NCBI RefSeq assembly: GCF_030418315.1
Contig: NZ_JAUHPV010000007.1
Location: 62,001-126,000, forward strand
Origin: Demequina zhanjiangensis
GTDB lineage: Bacteria; Actinomycetota; Actinomycetes; Actinomycetales; Demequinaceae
Direction of reading: 5' to 3'
DNA: 64,000 nt
Shown here: piece after piece, positions 18,401 through 26,916 of the stretch
Position numbering within the stretch: position 1 is the first letter of the stretch
How the letters are laid out: each line of letters opens with the position of its first letter
The notes under the pieces: generated by a model
Databases searched by the model: none
What the model was told of the DNA's origin: nothing
The model's input: the letters and a program-made list of their open reading frames with translations, nothing else
Translations under genes and position numbers: made by a program

Positions 18401-19829
18401 TCTCCGGCTCGGTGAAGCGCGGCCGCGACTCGAAGTCCTCCTGCGAGTACAGCCGGATCGCGATGCCGTCGGCCAGGCGTCCCGCGCGGCCCGAACGCTG
18501 GTTGGCGCTCGCCTGCGAGATCGGCTCGATCGGCAGCCGCTGCACCTTCGTGGCCTTGGAGTAGCGCGAGATGCGGGCGGTGCCCGGGTCCACGACGTAG
18601 TGGATGCCGGGGACCGTGAGCGACGTCTCGGCGACGTTCGTGGACAGCACGATGCGCCGGGCCGTGTGGCGTTCGAACACGCGATGCTGTTCGGCGGCCG
18701 TGAGGCGGCTGTACAGCGGCAGCACCTCGATGCGCCTCGGGTGGCGCGGATTGCGCACGCGGTCGCCGTAGTGGCCCTCGAGCGCGTCGGCCGCGTCGCG
18801 GATCTCCCGCTCGCCGGACAGGAACACGAGGATGTCGCCATCGCCCCATGTCATGAGCTCGTCGCACGCGTCGACGATGCCCGTCACCAGGTCCTTCTCG
18901 TCGCCCTTCGTCTCTCCTTCGAGCGGCCGGTACAGGATCTCGACCGGGTACGTGCGGCCGGTGACCTCCACCACGGGGGCCGTGGGGGCGTCGTCCGTGT
19001 CCTGGGGAAGGGACGACGCAGGGGTGGCGGTCGCGTCGTCCAGGTCAGCGGGAGGCTCGTAGGGGAGCGGGCCGCCGGGCGCGAAGTGGCGGGCGAAGCG
19101 CTGCGAGTCGATCGTGGCCGACGTGATGATGACCTTGAGGTCGGGGCGACGCGGCAGCAGGTTCGTGAGGTAGCCGAGCAGGAAGTCGATGTTGAGGCTG
19201 CGCTCGTGGGCCTCGTCGATGATGAGGGTGTCGTAGGCGCGCAGCTCCGGGTCGCGCTGGATCTGCGCCAGCAGGACGCCGTCCGTCATGACGCGCACGA
19301 GCGTCTCCGGCGAGGACTCGTCGGTGAAGCGCACCTGGTAGCCGACGATCCCGCCGAGCGTCGTGCCGATCTCCTCGGCGATGCGCTCCGCGACCGAGCG
19401 GGCGGCGATGCGGCGCGGCTGGGTATGGCCGATCTGGCCCGCGCGCCCGCGACCGAGCTCGAGGCAGATCTTGGGAAGCTGCGTCGTCTTGCCTGAGCCC
19501 GTCTCGCCGGCGACGATCACGACCTGGTTGTCCCGGATCGCGGCGGCGATGTCCTCGCGGCGCGCGCTCACAGGGAGCTCCGCGGGGTAGGTGATCGGCG
19601 GCAGCTCGACCGCGGCGCGCTTCTCCGCGGCGGCGGCGAGGGCTGCGATGCTCACGCGGGGCTGGCGAGGCGCCCCTTGGCCGCGCCCGCGACCCGAGCC
19701 GTTCCCGCGACCCGAGCCGTGACCCCGGCGTCGGCCGCGACCGCCTGAACCGCGTCGGCCCGGGGACTCCGCGCTGCCCTCGTCCTGGGCGCGCGCGGGC
19801 GCGCCTTCAGGCTGCGTGGAGTCGGTCAT
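15480..19829 (-). CDS. hrpA: ATP-dependent RNA helicase HrpA (DEAH box)
   Basis: Very large DEAH-box helicase of about 1,449 residues. After a Gly/Arg/Ser-rich basic N-terminus (about 50 residues) come motif I GETGSGKTTQ, motif II DEAH, motif III SAT, and motif VI QRSGRAGR, followed by winged-helix and OB-like regions and the long HrpA-specific C-terminal domain (DUF3418). In E. coli HrpA acts on ribosomes or mRNA; the role here is not shown. Two in-frame ATGs exist at 19838 and 19829. I prefer 19829 because GACAAT lies 7 bases upstream, which fits leaderless starts elsewhere here. Divergent from dnaE. Confidence 0.93.
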   Translation of the reverse strand: MTDSTQPEGAPARAQDEGSAESPGRRGSGGRGRRRGHGSGRGNGSGRGRGQGAPRQPRVSIAALAAAAEKRAAVELPPITYPAELPVSARREDIAAAIRDNQVVIVAGETGSGKTTQLPKICLELGRGRAGQIGHTQPRRIAARSVAERIAEEIGTTLGGIVGYQVRFTDESSPETLVRVMTDGVLLAQIQRDPELRAYDTLIIDEAHERSLNIDFLLGYLTNLLPRRPDLKVIITSATIDSQRFARHFAPGGPLPYEPPADLDDATATPASSLPQDTDDAPTAPVVEVTGRTYPVEILYRPLEGETKGDEKDLVTGIVDACDELMTWGDGDILVFLSGEREIRDAADALEGHYGDRVRNPRHPRRIEVLPLYSRLTAAEQHRVFERHTARRIVLSTNVAETSLTVPGIHYVVDPGTARISRYSKATKVQRLPIEPISQASANQRSGRAGRLADGIAIRLYSQEDFESRPRFTEPEILRTSLASVLLQMISVGVVASPEDMASFPFVEPPDTRAIRDGMNLLAELGAITQRDGGTRLTDVGRALARLPMDPRQARMIVEAAKHGVAHEVAVIAAAMSIQDPRERPSENREAADLMHRRFADPSSDLLSYLNLWEHLRERRRELSGSAFRRLVKAEHLHYLRVREWQDVVQQIREAAKPLGIQMQSGKPKRVTVDGDEKATGALRHLWNEEAIHRSVLAGLLSQIGMQETIDVKASDFTHLTGDKRQAAIRKARKRASNEYLGSRGVRFAINPGSPLSKKPPEFVMAAEIVETNRLWARDVASIKPEWAEELAGELAKHTYSDPHWSTKQGAAMAHEKVLLYGVPIISDRTILWGRIRPAEAREMFVRHALVQGEWTTHHRFWKDNQRLLDELADVEARSRTRGLIADDETLFDFYDERIPDSVVSARHFDRWWKDASRATPDLLTLRREDLLPPEADVDPDQFPDSWPQGELALPLQYAFEPGALHDGVTVRIPLTLLPRVVPDGFDWLVPGLLDELATETVRALPKAIRRRLVPAPDTARDVVAWLRRETPAWEDMARAGDMAESFRDAFTRAIKATKDVDIPDDAWLEVDGRLPSHLRVTFEAVEGKRTVSSSTDLIALQRELAPKTEAAVRRAVAQPRPSSRDRKGGQPSKPSPADLTPAVPTTLPEQEGLTAWPTLPGGTLPDHVEGVVGGVAVRGYPAIVAEKGRTASLRILPDAAARDAAHPAGIRRLLVNDIGLQTARVTSRWNSQESLLLASAPYRSTDALVDDLQLAAVTALTTRGADTGIDAAQVTGADTYAKARTLLRERLEDEVHAIVARTLPVLQAARDLDSAVRASTSMALLGVLSELRAQSAELVSDGFLRRTPPERLRHLTRYLKAAKVRLEKAAGASARDTELAWKVREIGDEYQSVRTAVESGRPDPERTARLDEVRWMLEEYRVSLFAQQLGTDGPVSDKRIRKALAEIR

Positions 19830-19929
19830 GAGGTCCATTGTCCCAAGGTGTCAGGGGTGATCCGTCACGCGTCGGTACGGCCCACCCCGATGGCCGCGCG
19901 TCCCGCATCCGGCTGTCAGCGGCGGGACC

Positions 19930-19935
19930 TAGAAT
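19930..19935 (+). promoter_or_regulatory. -10 box TAGAAT, leaderless start of dnaE
   Basis: TAGAAT ends 7 bases before the ATG at 19943, and no ribosome-binding site is visible in between. This supports both the start choice and a leaderless mRNA. Confidence 0.55.
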
Positions 19936-19942
19936 CGTCGTC

Positions 19943-22900
19943 ATGCCGGGCCGGGAATTCAATCACCTTCATGTCCACACCGAGTACTCCATGCTGGACG
20001 GAGCGGCCCGCATCGGCGACCTGATGACCGAGGTGAAGAGCCTCGACCAGAGCGCGGTGGCGATCACCGACCACGGCTACCTCTTCGGCGCCTACGAGTT
20101 CTGGAACAAGGCCACGGCCGCGGGCGTGAAGCCCATCATCGGCATCGAGGCGTACCTCACGCCCGGCACGGCGCGGCAGGACAAGAGCCGCGTGCGCTGG
20201 GGCGAGCGCGGCCAGGAGCAGGACGACGTCTCGTCGGGCGGCGCGTACACCCACGCCACCATGTGGGCCGAGAACACCGCGGGCATGCACAACCTGTTCC
20301 GCCTCGCCTCGTACGCGAGCCTCGAGGGGCACTTCTTCAAGGCGCGCATGGACCGCGACCTGCTGCAGCGGTTCAGCAAGGGCATCATCGCCACCACCGG
20401 CTGCCCGTCGGGCGAGGTGCAGACGCGCCTTCGACTCGGCCAGTACGAGGAGGCGGTGAAGGCGGCCGCGGAGTTCCAGGACATCTTCGGCAAGGAGAAC
20501 TACTTCGTCGAGCTGATGGACCACGGGCTGTCCATCGAGAAGCGTGTGTACGAGGACCTGATCCGCGTCTCGAAGGCCATCGGCGCGCCGCTCGTCGCCA
20601 CGAACGACCTCCACTACACGCGCAAGGAGGACTCGAAGGCGCACGAGGCGCTGCTGTGCATCCAGTCCGGCTCCAACCTCAACGAGCCCACCTACGACCA
20701 GGGTGGCAAGCGCTTCGCGTTCTCCGGCGACGGCTACTACGTGAAGTCGGCCGAGGAGATGTGGGCCATCTGGGGCGACGCGCACCCCGAGGCGCTCACG
20801 AACACGCTCGCGATCGCCGAGCGCTGCGAGGTCGAGTTCAACACCAAGGCCGACTACATGCCGGTCTACGACTGCCCGCCCGGCGAGGACGAGCACTCGT
20901 GGTTCGTGAAGGAGGTCCAGAAGGGCCTCCACGAGCGGTTCGGCGAGGTCATCCCGTCCGAGGTGCAGGAGCGCGCGAACTTCGAGATCGAGGTCATCGC
21001 GGGCAAGGGATACCCCGGCTACTTCCTCGTCGTCGCCGACTTCATCCAGTGGGCGAAGGACAACGGCATCCGCGTCGGCCCGGGCCGTGGCTCCGGTGCA
21101 GGCTCCATGGCGGCGTACGCGATGAAGATCACCGACATCGACCCGCTCGTCCACGAGCTGTACTTCGAGCGCTTCCTCAACCCGGAGCGCGAGTCCAAGC
21201 CTGACTTCGATGTGGACTTCGACGAGCGCCGCCGCTCCGAGGTCATCCGCTACGTGACGGACAAGTACGGCGAGGACAAGGTGTCCATGATCGTCACGTA
21301 CGGCACGATCAAGGCCAAGCAGGCGCTCAAGGACGGCGCCCGCGTGCTCGGCAAGCCCTTCGCCGTCGGCGAGCAGCTCACCAAGGCGTACCCCGACGCG
21401 ATCATGGGCAAGGACATGCCGCTCGGCGCCGTCTACGACGAGAAGCATCCGCGCTACCACGAGGGTGCCGACTTCCGGGCGCTGCTCGAGGCGGACCCCG
21501 AGGCCAAGGAGGTCATGGAGCTCGCTCAGGGCCTCGAGAGCCTCAAGCGCCAGTGGGGCGTGCACGCCGCGGGCGTCATCATGTCCTCGGATCCGCTGAT
21601 CGACATCATCCCGATCATGCGCCGCGAGCAGGACGGCGCGGTCATCACGCAGTTCGACTACCCGACGTGCGAGACGCTCGGCCTGGTCAAGATGGACTTC
21701 CTCGGCCTGCGCAACCTCACGATCCTCGACGACGCGCTCGACAACATCGTGGACAACGGCAAGGATCCGCTGATCCTCGAGGACCTTCCGCTCGAGGACG
21801 AGGGCACGTTCAAGCTCCTCCAGAGCGGTGACACGCTCGGCGTGTTCCAGCTCGATGGGCTCGCGATGCGCTCGCTCCTGCGGCAGATGAAGCCCGACAC
21901 GTTCGAGGACATCTCCGCCGTCCTGGCGCTGTACCGCCCGGGACCCATGGGCATGGGCTCGCACACCAACTACGCGGAGCGCAAGAACGGCCGCCAGCAG
22001 GTCGAGCCGATCCACCCCGAGCTGGACGAGCCGCTCAAGGAGGTCCTCGGGATCACCTACGGCCTCATCGTCTACCAGGAGCAGGTGCAGCGCATCGCGC
22101 AGATCGTCGCGGGCTACACCCTGGGTGCTGCAGACCTGCTCCGCCGCGCGATGGGTAAGAAGAAGAAGGAGATCCTCGACAAGGAGTTCGGGAACTTCGA
22201 GTCCGGGATGAAGGCGAACGGCTACTCGGACGCCGCTATCGACGCGCTGTGGAAGACCCTGCTCCCGTTCGCGGACTACGCCTTCAACAAGGCGCACACC
22301 GCCGCGTACGGCGTGCTGTCCTTCTGGACCGCCTACCTCAAGGCGCACTATCCGACCGAGTACATGGCGGCGCTCCTCACCTCGGTCGGCACCGACAAGG
22401 ACAAGTCCGCCCTGTACCTCGCCGAGTGCCGCCGCATGGGCATCTCCGTGCTCACGCCGGACGTCAACGAGTCGCGGGCCTTCTTCTCGGCTGTCGGCAG
22501 CGACATCCGCTTCGGCATGGCCGCGGTCCGCAACGTCGGCTCCAACGTGGTCGCCGAGATCGTCAAGGCGCGCGAGGAGAAGGGCAAGTTCACGTCCTTC
22601 TCCGACTTCCTGGAGAAGGTGCCCGCGTCGGTGTGCAACAAGCGCACCATCGACTCGCTCATCAAGTCCGGCGCATTCGACTCGCTCGGCCACACCCGCC
22701 GTTCGCTCAACACGATCCACGAGCAGGCCATCGACTCGATCGTCGGCGTGAAGCGCCAGGAGGCGACGGGCCAGTTCGACCTGTTCGGCATGGATGAGGA
22801 GCTGGGCGGCGGCGTCACGGTGAGCGTGCCCGAGATCGACGAGTGGGACAAGAAGACCCTGCTCAACCTCGAACGCGACATGCTCGGCCTGTACGTCTCC

Positions 22901-23482
22901 GACCACCCGCTCTCGGGGCTCGAGAACGTGCTGCGCTCCGAGGCGTCCCACCAGATCCTCACCGCGACGCCCTCGCATGGCGTGTCCGACGGCGACCAGG
23001 TCACCTTCGCGGGCCTGCTCACCCGCGTGGACCGCCGCATCGCCAAGTCCGGCAACGCGTACGCGATCGTCACCCTCGAGGACCTCTCCGGCGAGACCGA
23101 GATCTCGTTCTTCGGCAAGACCTACGAGACCTACGCCCGCGATCTCGCCGACGACGCGGTCATCGCCATCAAGGCGCGCGCCCGCGAGCGCGGCGACGGA
23201 GGCATGCAGTTCTCCGCGGTCGAGCTCCGCGTGCCGAACCTCCAGGTGCAGGACACCTCGCCGCTCGTGATCACGCTGCCCGCGTCGCGCGCCACGCCTC
23301 CCGTCGTCGAGGAGGTGCGGTCCATCCTCACCTCCCACCCCGGCGGCATCGAGGTGAAGATGGTGCTCACGGGCTCGGGCGAGCCCGTCACCGTGTCCAT
23401 CGCGGACCAGTACCGCGTGTCCCGATCCAGCGCGCTCTACGGCGACCTCAAGGCGGTGCTCGGCCCAGGCTGCCTCGCCTGA
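19943..23482 (+). CDS. dnaE: DNA polymerase III alpha subunit DnaE
   Basis: Main replicative C-family polymerase, 1,179 residues. The PHP domain opens with HLHVHTEYSMLDGAARIG (residues 8-25). The catalytic Asp pair is in PDFDVDFDERRR (about 420-431) with the GPGRGSGAGSMAAYAM loop just before it. Then come the fingers, the beta-clamp-binding region (ATGQFDLFG is a plausible clamp motif) and a C-terminal OB fold (VTFAGLLTRVDRRI, EISFFGKTYE). Length fits actinobacterial DnaE1. I start at 19943 rather than at more upstream codons because of the PHP domain start and the -10 box. Divergent from hrpA. Confidence 0.97.
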   Translation: MPGREFNHLHVHTEYSMLDGAARIGDLMTEVKSLDQSAVAITDHGYLFGAYEFWNKATAAGVKPIIGIEAYLTPGTARQDKSRVRWGERGQEQDDVSSGGAYTHATMWAENTAGMHNLFRLASYASLEGHFFKARMDRDLLQRFSKGIIATTGCPSGEVQTRLRLGQYEEAVKAAAEFQDIFGKENYFVELMDHGLSIEKRVYEDLIRVSKAIGAPLVATNDLHYTRKEDSKAHEALLCIQSGSNLNEPTYDQGGKRFAFSGDGYYVKSAEEMWAIWGDAHPEALTNTLAIAERCEVEFNTKADYMPVYDCPPGEDEHSWFVKEVQKGLHERFGEVIPSEVQERANFEIEVIAGKGYPGYFLVVADFIQWAKDNGIRVGPGRGSGAGSMAAYAMKITDIDPLVHELYFERFLNPERESKPDFDVDFDERRRSEVIRYVTDKYGEDKVSMIVTYGTIKAKQALKDGARVLGKPFAVGEQLTKAYPDAIMGKDMPLGAVYDEKHPRYHEGADFRALLEADPEAKEVMELAQGLESLKRQWGVHAAGVIMSSDPLIDIIPIMRREQDGAVITQFDYPTCETLGLVKMDFLGLRNLTILDDALDNIVDNGKDPLILEDLPLEDEGTFKLLQSGDTLGVFQLDGLAMRSLLRQMKPDTFEDISAVLALYRPGPMGMGSHTNYAERKNGRQQVEPIHPELDEPLKEVLGITYGLIVYQEQVQRIAQIVAGYTLGAADLLRRAMGKKKKEILDKEFGNFESGMKANGYSDAAIDALWKTLLPFADYAFNKAHTAAYGVLSFWTAYLKAHYPTEYMAALLTSVGTDKDKSALYLAECRRMGISVLTPDVNESRAFFSAVGSDIRFGMAAVRNVGSNVVAEIVKAREEKGKFTSFSDFLEKVPASVCNKRTIDSLIKSGAFDSLGHTRRSLNTIHEQAIDSIVGVKRQEATGQFDLFGMDEELGGGVTVSVPEIDEWDKKTLLNLERDMLGLYVSDHPLSGLENVLRSEASHQILTATPSHGVSDGDQVTFAGLLTRVDRRIAKSGNAYAIVTLEDLSGETEISFFGKTYETYARDLADDAVIAIKARARERGDGGMQFSAVELRVPNLQVQDTSPLVITLPASRATPPVVEEVRSILTSHPGGIEVKMVLTGSGEPVTVSIADQYRVSRSSALYGDLKAVLGPGCLA

Positions 23483-23494
23483 CCTCGCCCCGCC

Positions 23495-23945
23495 CGTTGC
23501 GGGTCACTGAGCGTCGCTTCTGGCCCGGCTCGGCTCGTTGCGGGTCGCTGAGCGTCGCTCTGCGGGTGATCCGGCTCGTTGCGGGTCACTGAGCGTCGGT
23601 TCTGGCCCGGCGCGGCTCGTTGCGGGTCACTGAGCGTCGCTTCCAGCGGCTTGAGGTGTGTTCGGGGTCGCTCAGCGTCGCGTGCGGCTCGCATCGGGAC
23701 GGGTCGACGCTCCGAACCGGGCGCGCCCGGCGAGCGACCAGTACTGGTTGCCGCGTAGCGCGCAGCGTTCGGCTGGAAGCAGTGCTGGTTGCCGCGCGGC
23801 ACGCACGAACCGTCGGTGCGCGGACGTGAGCGGTCGTGAGCGTCCTGTGGGAGACAGAGTTGCCGGTGGAGCGGTCGTGAGCGTCCCGCGGGAGACAGGG
23901 CTTGCGGGCGGGCGGTCGTGAGTCTCCTGGGGCCGGAACGAGGCA
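23495..23945. repeat. Minisatellite-like array with a 41-base period
   Basis: The 486-base dnaE-hisD gap contains no credible gene but a regular array. CGTTGCGGGTCACTGAGCG begins at 23495, 23577 and 23618, one-mismatch or related copies begin at 23536 and 23659, and every step is 41 bases. A second family (CAGTACTGGTTGCCGCG) starts at 23739 and 23780, again 41 apart. A third (CGGTCGTGAGCGTCC) starts at 23831 and 23872, with a variant at 23913, again 41 apart. About eleven units result, in three sequence families with one period, similar in style to mycobacterial VNTR/MIRU loci. Both strands stay open through parts of it, which I regard as chance in GC-rich DNA. Confidence 0.85.
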
Positions 23946-23956
23946 CGCAGCGCCAG

Positions 23957-23962
23957 TAGGCT
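23957..23962 (+). promoter_or_regulatory. -10 box TAGGCT, leaderless start of hisD
   Basis: TAGGCT ends 6 bases before the hisD ATG at 23969, directly after the 41-base repeat array. No ribosome-binding site is visible. Any change in repeat number would shift upstream promoter context. Confidence 0.55.
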
Positions 23963-23968
23963 GGAACC

Positions 23969-25291
23969 ATGCTGAGCCGTATCGATCTGCGCGACCGTGA
24001 CCTCACCACCCGCGAGCTGCTGGCCGTGGTTCCGAGGGCCGAGGTGGACGTCGCCGCAGCACTGCGCACTGTCGAGCCGATCCTCGCCGACGTGCGCGCT
24101 CGCGGTGAGGAGGCGCTGCGCGAGTACGGCGAGCGCTTCGACGGCATCTCGCCCGAATCGCTCAGGGTGCCGGCGGCGGAGATCGAGGCCGCGCTCGAGA
24201 CGCTCGACCCTGCAGTCCGGGCGGGCCTCGAAGAGGCGATCACGCGCGTGCGAGCGTTCCACGTCGCTACCGTGCCTCCGCCCGTGTCCGTCGAGCTCGC
24301 GCCGGGCGCGACGGTCTCGCAGAAGTGGATCCCCGTGGCGCGCGTGGGCCTCTACGTGCCGGGTGGGCTCGCCGTGTACCCGAGCTCGGTCGTGATGAAC
24401 GTTGTCGCGGCCCAGGCAGCTGGCGTCGAGGCGATCGCGGTGACCAGCCCGCCTCAGCGCGAGTTCGGCGGATCGGTCCACCCGACGATCCTTGCCGCAT
24501 GCGCCCTGCTCGGCGTGCATGAGGTGTACGCGGTCGGCGGCGCTCAGGCCATCGGCATGCTCGCCTACGGTGCTGCCGCGAACGACGGTGGTGCGCTGTG
24601 CGAGCCCGTCGACGTGATCACGGGGCCGGGCAACGTCTACGTCGCCGCAGCCAAGCGTGCCGTCAACGGGGTCGTCGGAATCGATTCCGAGGCCGGGCCG
24701 ACGGAGATCGCGATCGTCGCGGACGACTCTGCCGACGCCGACTTCGTCGCCGCTGACCTGCTCAGCCAGGCCGAGCACGACCCGATGGCGGGGTCGGTGC
24801 TCATCACCGACGACGAGGACCTCGCCGAGCGCGTGGAGCAGGCGTTGCTGCGCCGCGCCGAGGCGACCAAGCACGTCGGCCGGACCAAGGAGGCGCTCAC
24901 CGGCGTGCAGAGCGCTGTGATCCTCACCGGGAGTCTCGAGCAGTCCATCCAGGTCGCCGACGCCTACGGGGCGGAGCACTTGGAGATCCACACGCGCGAC
25001 GCGTCAGAGGTGGCGGGGCGCATCCGCAACGCCGGCGCGATCTTCGTCGGTGCGCACAGCCCGGTGCCGCTCGGCGACTACCTCGCGGGATCGAACCACG
25101 TCCTGCCGACGGGTGGTACCGCGCGCTTCGCGTCGGGGCTGAACGTGACGAGCTTCCTCAAGGCGGTCTCGGTCATCGAGTACGACGCGGACGCGCTGGC
25201 GAGCGTAGGGGAGAAGGTCATCGCGCTCGCGAACGCCGAGGACCTGCCTGCGCACGGCGAGGCCATCGCGGCGCGCCTCGAGCGCGACTGA
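23969..25291 (+). CDS. hisD: Histidinol dehydrogenase HisD
   Basis: Catalyses the last two steps of histidine synthesis, NAD-dependent oxidation of L-histidinol to L-histidine, using a bound zinc ion. The 440-residue protein shows VARVGLYVPGGLAVYPSSV, GGAQAIGMLAYG, the PGNVYVAAAKRAV block, IDSEAGPTEIAIVAD and the zinc-site region DLLSQAEHDP. The C-terminal SNHVLPTGGTARFASGLNV motif is intact. It is separated from hisC by mntH, unlike the usual contiguous hisD-hisC-hisB order. Confidence 0.97.
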   Translation: MLSRIDLRDRDLTTRELLAVVPRAEVDVAAALRTVEPILADVRARGEEALREYGERFDGISPESLRVPAAEIEAALETLDPAVRAGLEEAITRVRAFHVATVPPPVSVELAPGATVSQKWIPVARVGLYVPGGLAVYPSSVVMNVVAAQAAGVEAIAVTSPPQREFGGSVHPTILAACALLGVHEVYAVGGAQAIGMLAYGAAANDGGALCEPVDVITGPGNVYVAAAKRAVNGVVGIDSEAGPTEIAIVADDSADADFVAADLLSQAEHDPMAGSVLITDDEDLAERVEQALLRRAEATKHVGRTKEALTGVQSAVILTGSLEQSIQVADAYGAEHLEIHTRDASEVAGRIRNAGAIFVGAHSPVPLGDYLAGSNHVLPTGGTARFASGLNVTSFLKAVSVIEYDADALASVGEKVIALANAEDLPAHGEAIAARLERD

Positions 25292-25390
25292 CCGCACGGG
25301 CACGGCTCGAGCCCCGCTGACCGCACGCGGCACGGCTCGTACGAGACCGGCCCCACGTGGCACGGCCCGAGCGCGGCTGACGTCGCACCG
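25288..25390. repeat. Short tandem repeat, 30-base period, after hisD
   Basis: The 327-base hisD-mntH gap starts with a repeat: GGCACGGCTCG at 25299 and 25329 and GGCACGGCCCG at 25359 (30-base steps), each preceded by variants of CTGACCGCACG. The last copies are degenerate. From 25390 to 25565 I see no gene or other clear structure; the mntH control region follows. Confidence 0.65.
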
Positions 25391-25569
25391 CCTCGCGCCC
25401 GCTGTGGCGGGCCTGCGGCCGAGCACGCGGCCGCAGTGGGGGCCGCGGCGAGCCTGTCGGTGGGCTGTCCTTGCGTGGAAGCGAGCCGGGGTTGTCGCTC
25501 CGTGCAGGATCGCGCGGATTCCCGCCGCGTTGTGGGCGTGTCAGGGAGACTGATGGTCGCGGGAGTGCA

Positions 25570-25591
25570 AAAGTTGGGCTAGCCTCACTTT
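25570..25591. promoter_or_regulatory. DtxR/MntR-like operator overlapping a -10 box
   Basis: A 22-bp inverted repeat centred on GCTAGC: the outer arms AAAGT and ACTTT and the core GGCTAGCC pair perfectly, with only two mismatched positions per arm. It resembles the DtxR/IdeR box (TTAGGTTAGCCTAACCTAA type). It contains TAGCCT (25580-25585), a plausible -10. Placed 27 bases before mntH, it predicts metal-dependent repression, most likely by a manganese-responsive DtxR-family regulator. Confidence 0.7.
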
Positions 25592-25618
25592 CCTCACCGC
25601 AGTCCTTTGGAGGTCCCC

Positions 25619-26887
25619 TTGAGCGCCGTCGACACCGAGACGCAGCCCACGCGGTCCACCGCGTCCTTCGCGCGCAGGATCGCTGGCCTGCTCGGCCCCG
25701 CCTTCGTCGCGGCGATCGCCTACGTGGACCCGGGCAACGTCGCCGCCAACCTCACCGCCGGAGCGGAGTACGGCTACCTGCTGATGTGGGTGCTGGTCGT
25801 CTCGAACACGATGGCCGTGTTCATCCAGTACTCGTCGGCGAAGCTCGGCCTGGTGACGGGCAAGAGCCTGCCGGAGCTGCTCGGCGAGCGGCTCGGCAAG
25901 GGCACGCGTCTCAGCTACTGGGCGCAGGCGGAGATCGTCGCAGCCGCGACGGACCTGGCCGAGGTCATCGGTGGAGCGATCGCGCTCAACCTCCTGTTCG
26001 ACATCCCGCTCGTGCTCGGTGGGCTGATCGTCGGCATCATCTCCCTCGGGCTGCTCCGCGTGCAGTCGCAGCGCGGCCAGCGACCGTTCGAGTTCGTGAT
26101 CATGGCGATGCTCGCGATCATCGCCGTCGGCTTCCTCACGGGGCTGTTCTTCACCGACACCCAGTGGGGAGAGGCGGCCAACGGTCTGGTCCCGCGCTTC
26201 GACGGAGCGCCGACCGTGCTGCTCGCCGCATCGATGCTGGGCGCGACCGTCATGCCGCACGCGATCTACCTCCACAGCTCGCTCTCGCGCGACCGGCACG
26301 GCAGCGGCCATGGCCACGGACGCCTCAAGGAGCTGCTGCACGCGACCAAGTGGGACGTGGGGCTGAGCCTCGTCATCGCGGGCTCGGTGAACATCGGCAT
26401 GCTGATGCTCGCCGCGGCTGCGCTGCGCGGCGTGGGCGGCACCGACTCGATCGAGGGCGCCTACGCGGCGATCGACAGCGCGCTGGGCCCGGTCGTGGCG
26501 GCGATCTTCGGCGTGGGGCTGCTTGCCTCGGGTCTGGCCTCCACGTCCGTCGGCTGCTACGCCGGCGCGTCCATCATGGGTGGCCTGATCCACCGCAGGA
26601 TCCCGCTGATCGTCCGCAGGTCGATCACGCTGATCCCCGCGCTGATCATCCTCGGAAGCGGCGTCAGCCCCACGTGGGCGCTGGTGATCTCGCAGGTGGT
26701 GCTGAGCGTGGGCATCCCGTTCGCGCTCATCCCGCTCGTGAGGCTCATCTCCAACCGCGACCTCATGGGCATGCACGTGGCGAGCATCGGCACGAAGACC
26801 CTCGCGTGGGGCATCGTCGCCGCGATCGTGGCCCTCAACCTGGTGCTTCTGGTGCTGACCATCTTCGGGGATGTGGGCGTCGGCTGA
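25619..26887 (+). CDS. mntH: NRAMP-family Mn2+/divalent metal transporter MntH
   Basis: Proton-coupled divalent metal importer, 422 residues with about eleven hydrophobic segments. The metal-binding signatures are in YVDPGNVAANLTAGAEYGY (DPGN of the first helix) and MLGATVMPHAIYLHSS (MPH of the sixth). A His/Gly-rich cytoplasmic loop (DRHGSGHGHG) follows. The TTG at 25619 is chosen because TTTGGAGG ends 5 bases upstream. It lies inside the histidine cluster but has its own operator-like site, so it is probably an independently regulated insertion. Confidence 0.93.
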   Translation: MSAVDTETQPTRSTASFARRIAGLLGPAFVAAIAYVDPGNVAANLTAGAEYGYLLMWVLVVSNTMAVFIQYSSAKLGLVTGKSLPELLGERLGKGTRLSYWAQAEIVAAATDLAEVIGGAIALNLLFDIPLVLGGLIVGIISLGLLRVQSQRGQRPFEFVIMAMLAIIAVGFLTGLFFTDTQWGEAANGLVPRFDGAPTVLLAASMLGATVMPHAIYLHSSLSRDRHGSGHGHGRLKELLHATKWDVGLSLVIAGSVNIGMLMLAAAALRGVGGTDSIEGAYAAIDSALGPVVAAIFGVGLLASGLASTSVGCYAGASIMGGLIHRRIPLIVRRSITLIPALIILGSGVSPTWALVISQVVLSVGIPFALIPLVRLISNRDLMGMHVASIGTKTLAWGIVAAIVALNLVLLVLTIFGDVGVG

Positions 26888-26903
26888 CCATTTCGGCCGC
26901 CAC

Positions 26904-26909
26904 TAGACT
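26904..26909 (+). promoter_or_regulatory. -10 box TAGACT, leaderless start of hisC
   Basis: TAGACT ends 7 bases before the hisC ATG at 26917, and no ribosome-binding site is present. This gives hisC-hisB its own promoter despite the 29-base gap from mntH. Confidence 0.55.
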
Positions 26910-26916
26910 CGCTCGC

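Noticed and set aside
16932..19496. An 854-codon open frame on the forward strand across hrpA, and similar long antisense frames over dnaE (19916-23338), murD, pheT and hisC.
   Set aside because: They lie opposite strongly conserved genes and are Arg/Gly/Ala/Asp-rich without family motifs. Such frames are a normal by-product of about 70% GC codon bias.
23495..23945. CRISPR array.
   Set aside because: Units are contiguous with no unique spacers of constant length, three families occur, and no cas genes are nearby.
23437..24243. A 268-codon reverse frame through the 41-base repeats, giving a repetitive SDPQRA-type protein.
   Set aside because: The repeat period (41) is not a multiple of three, so the repeats fall in different frames. 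There is also no ribosome-binding site, and the frame runs into hisD antisense. Treated as non-coding.
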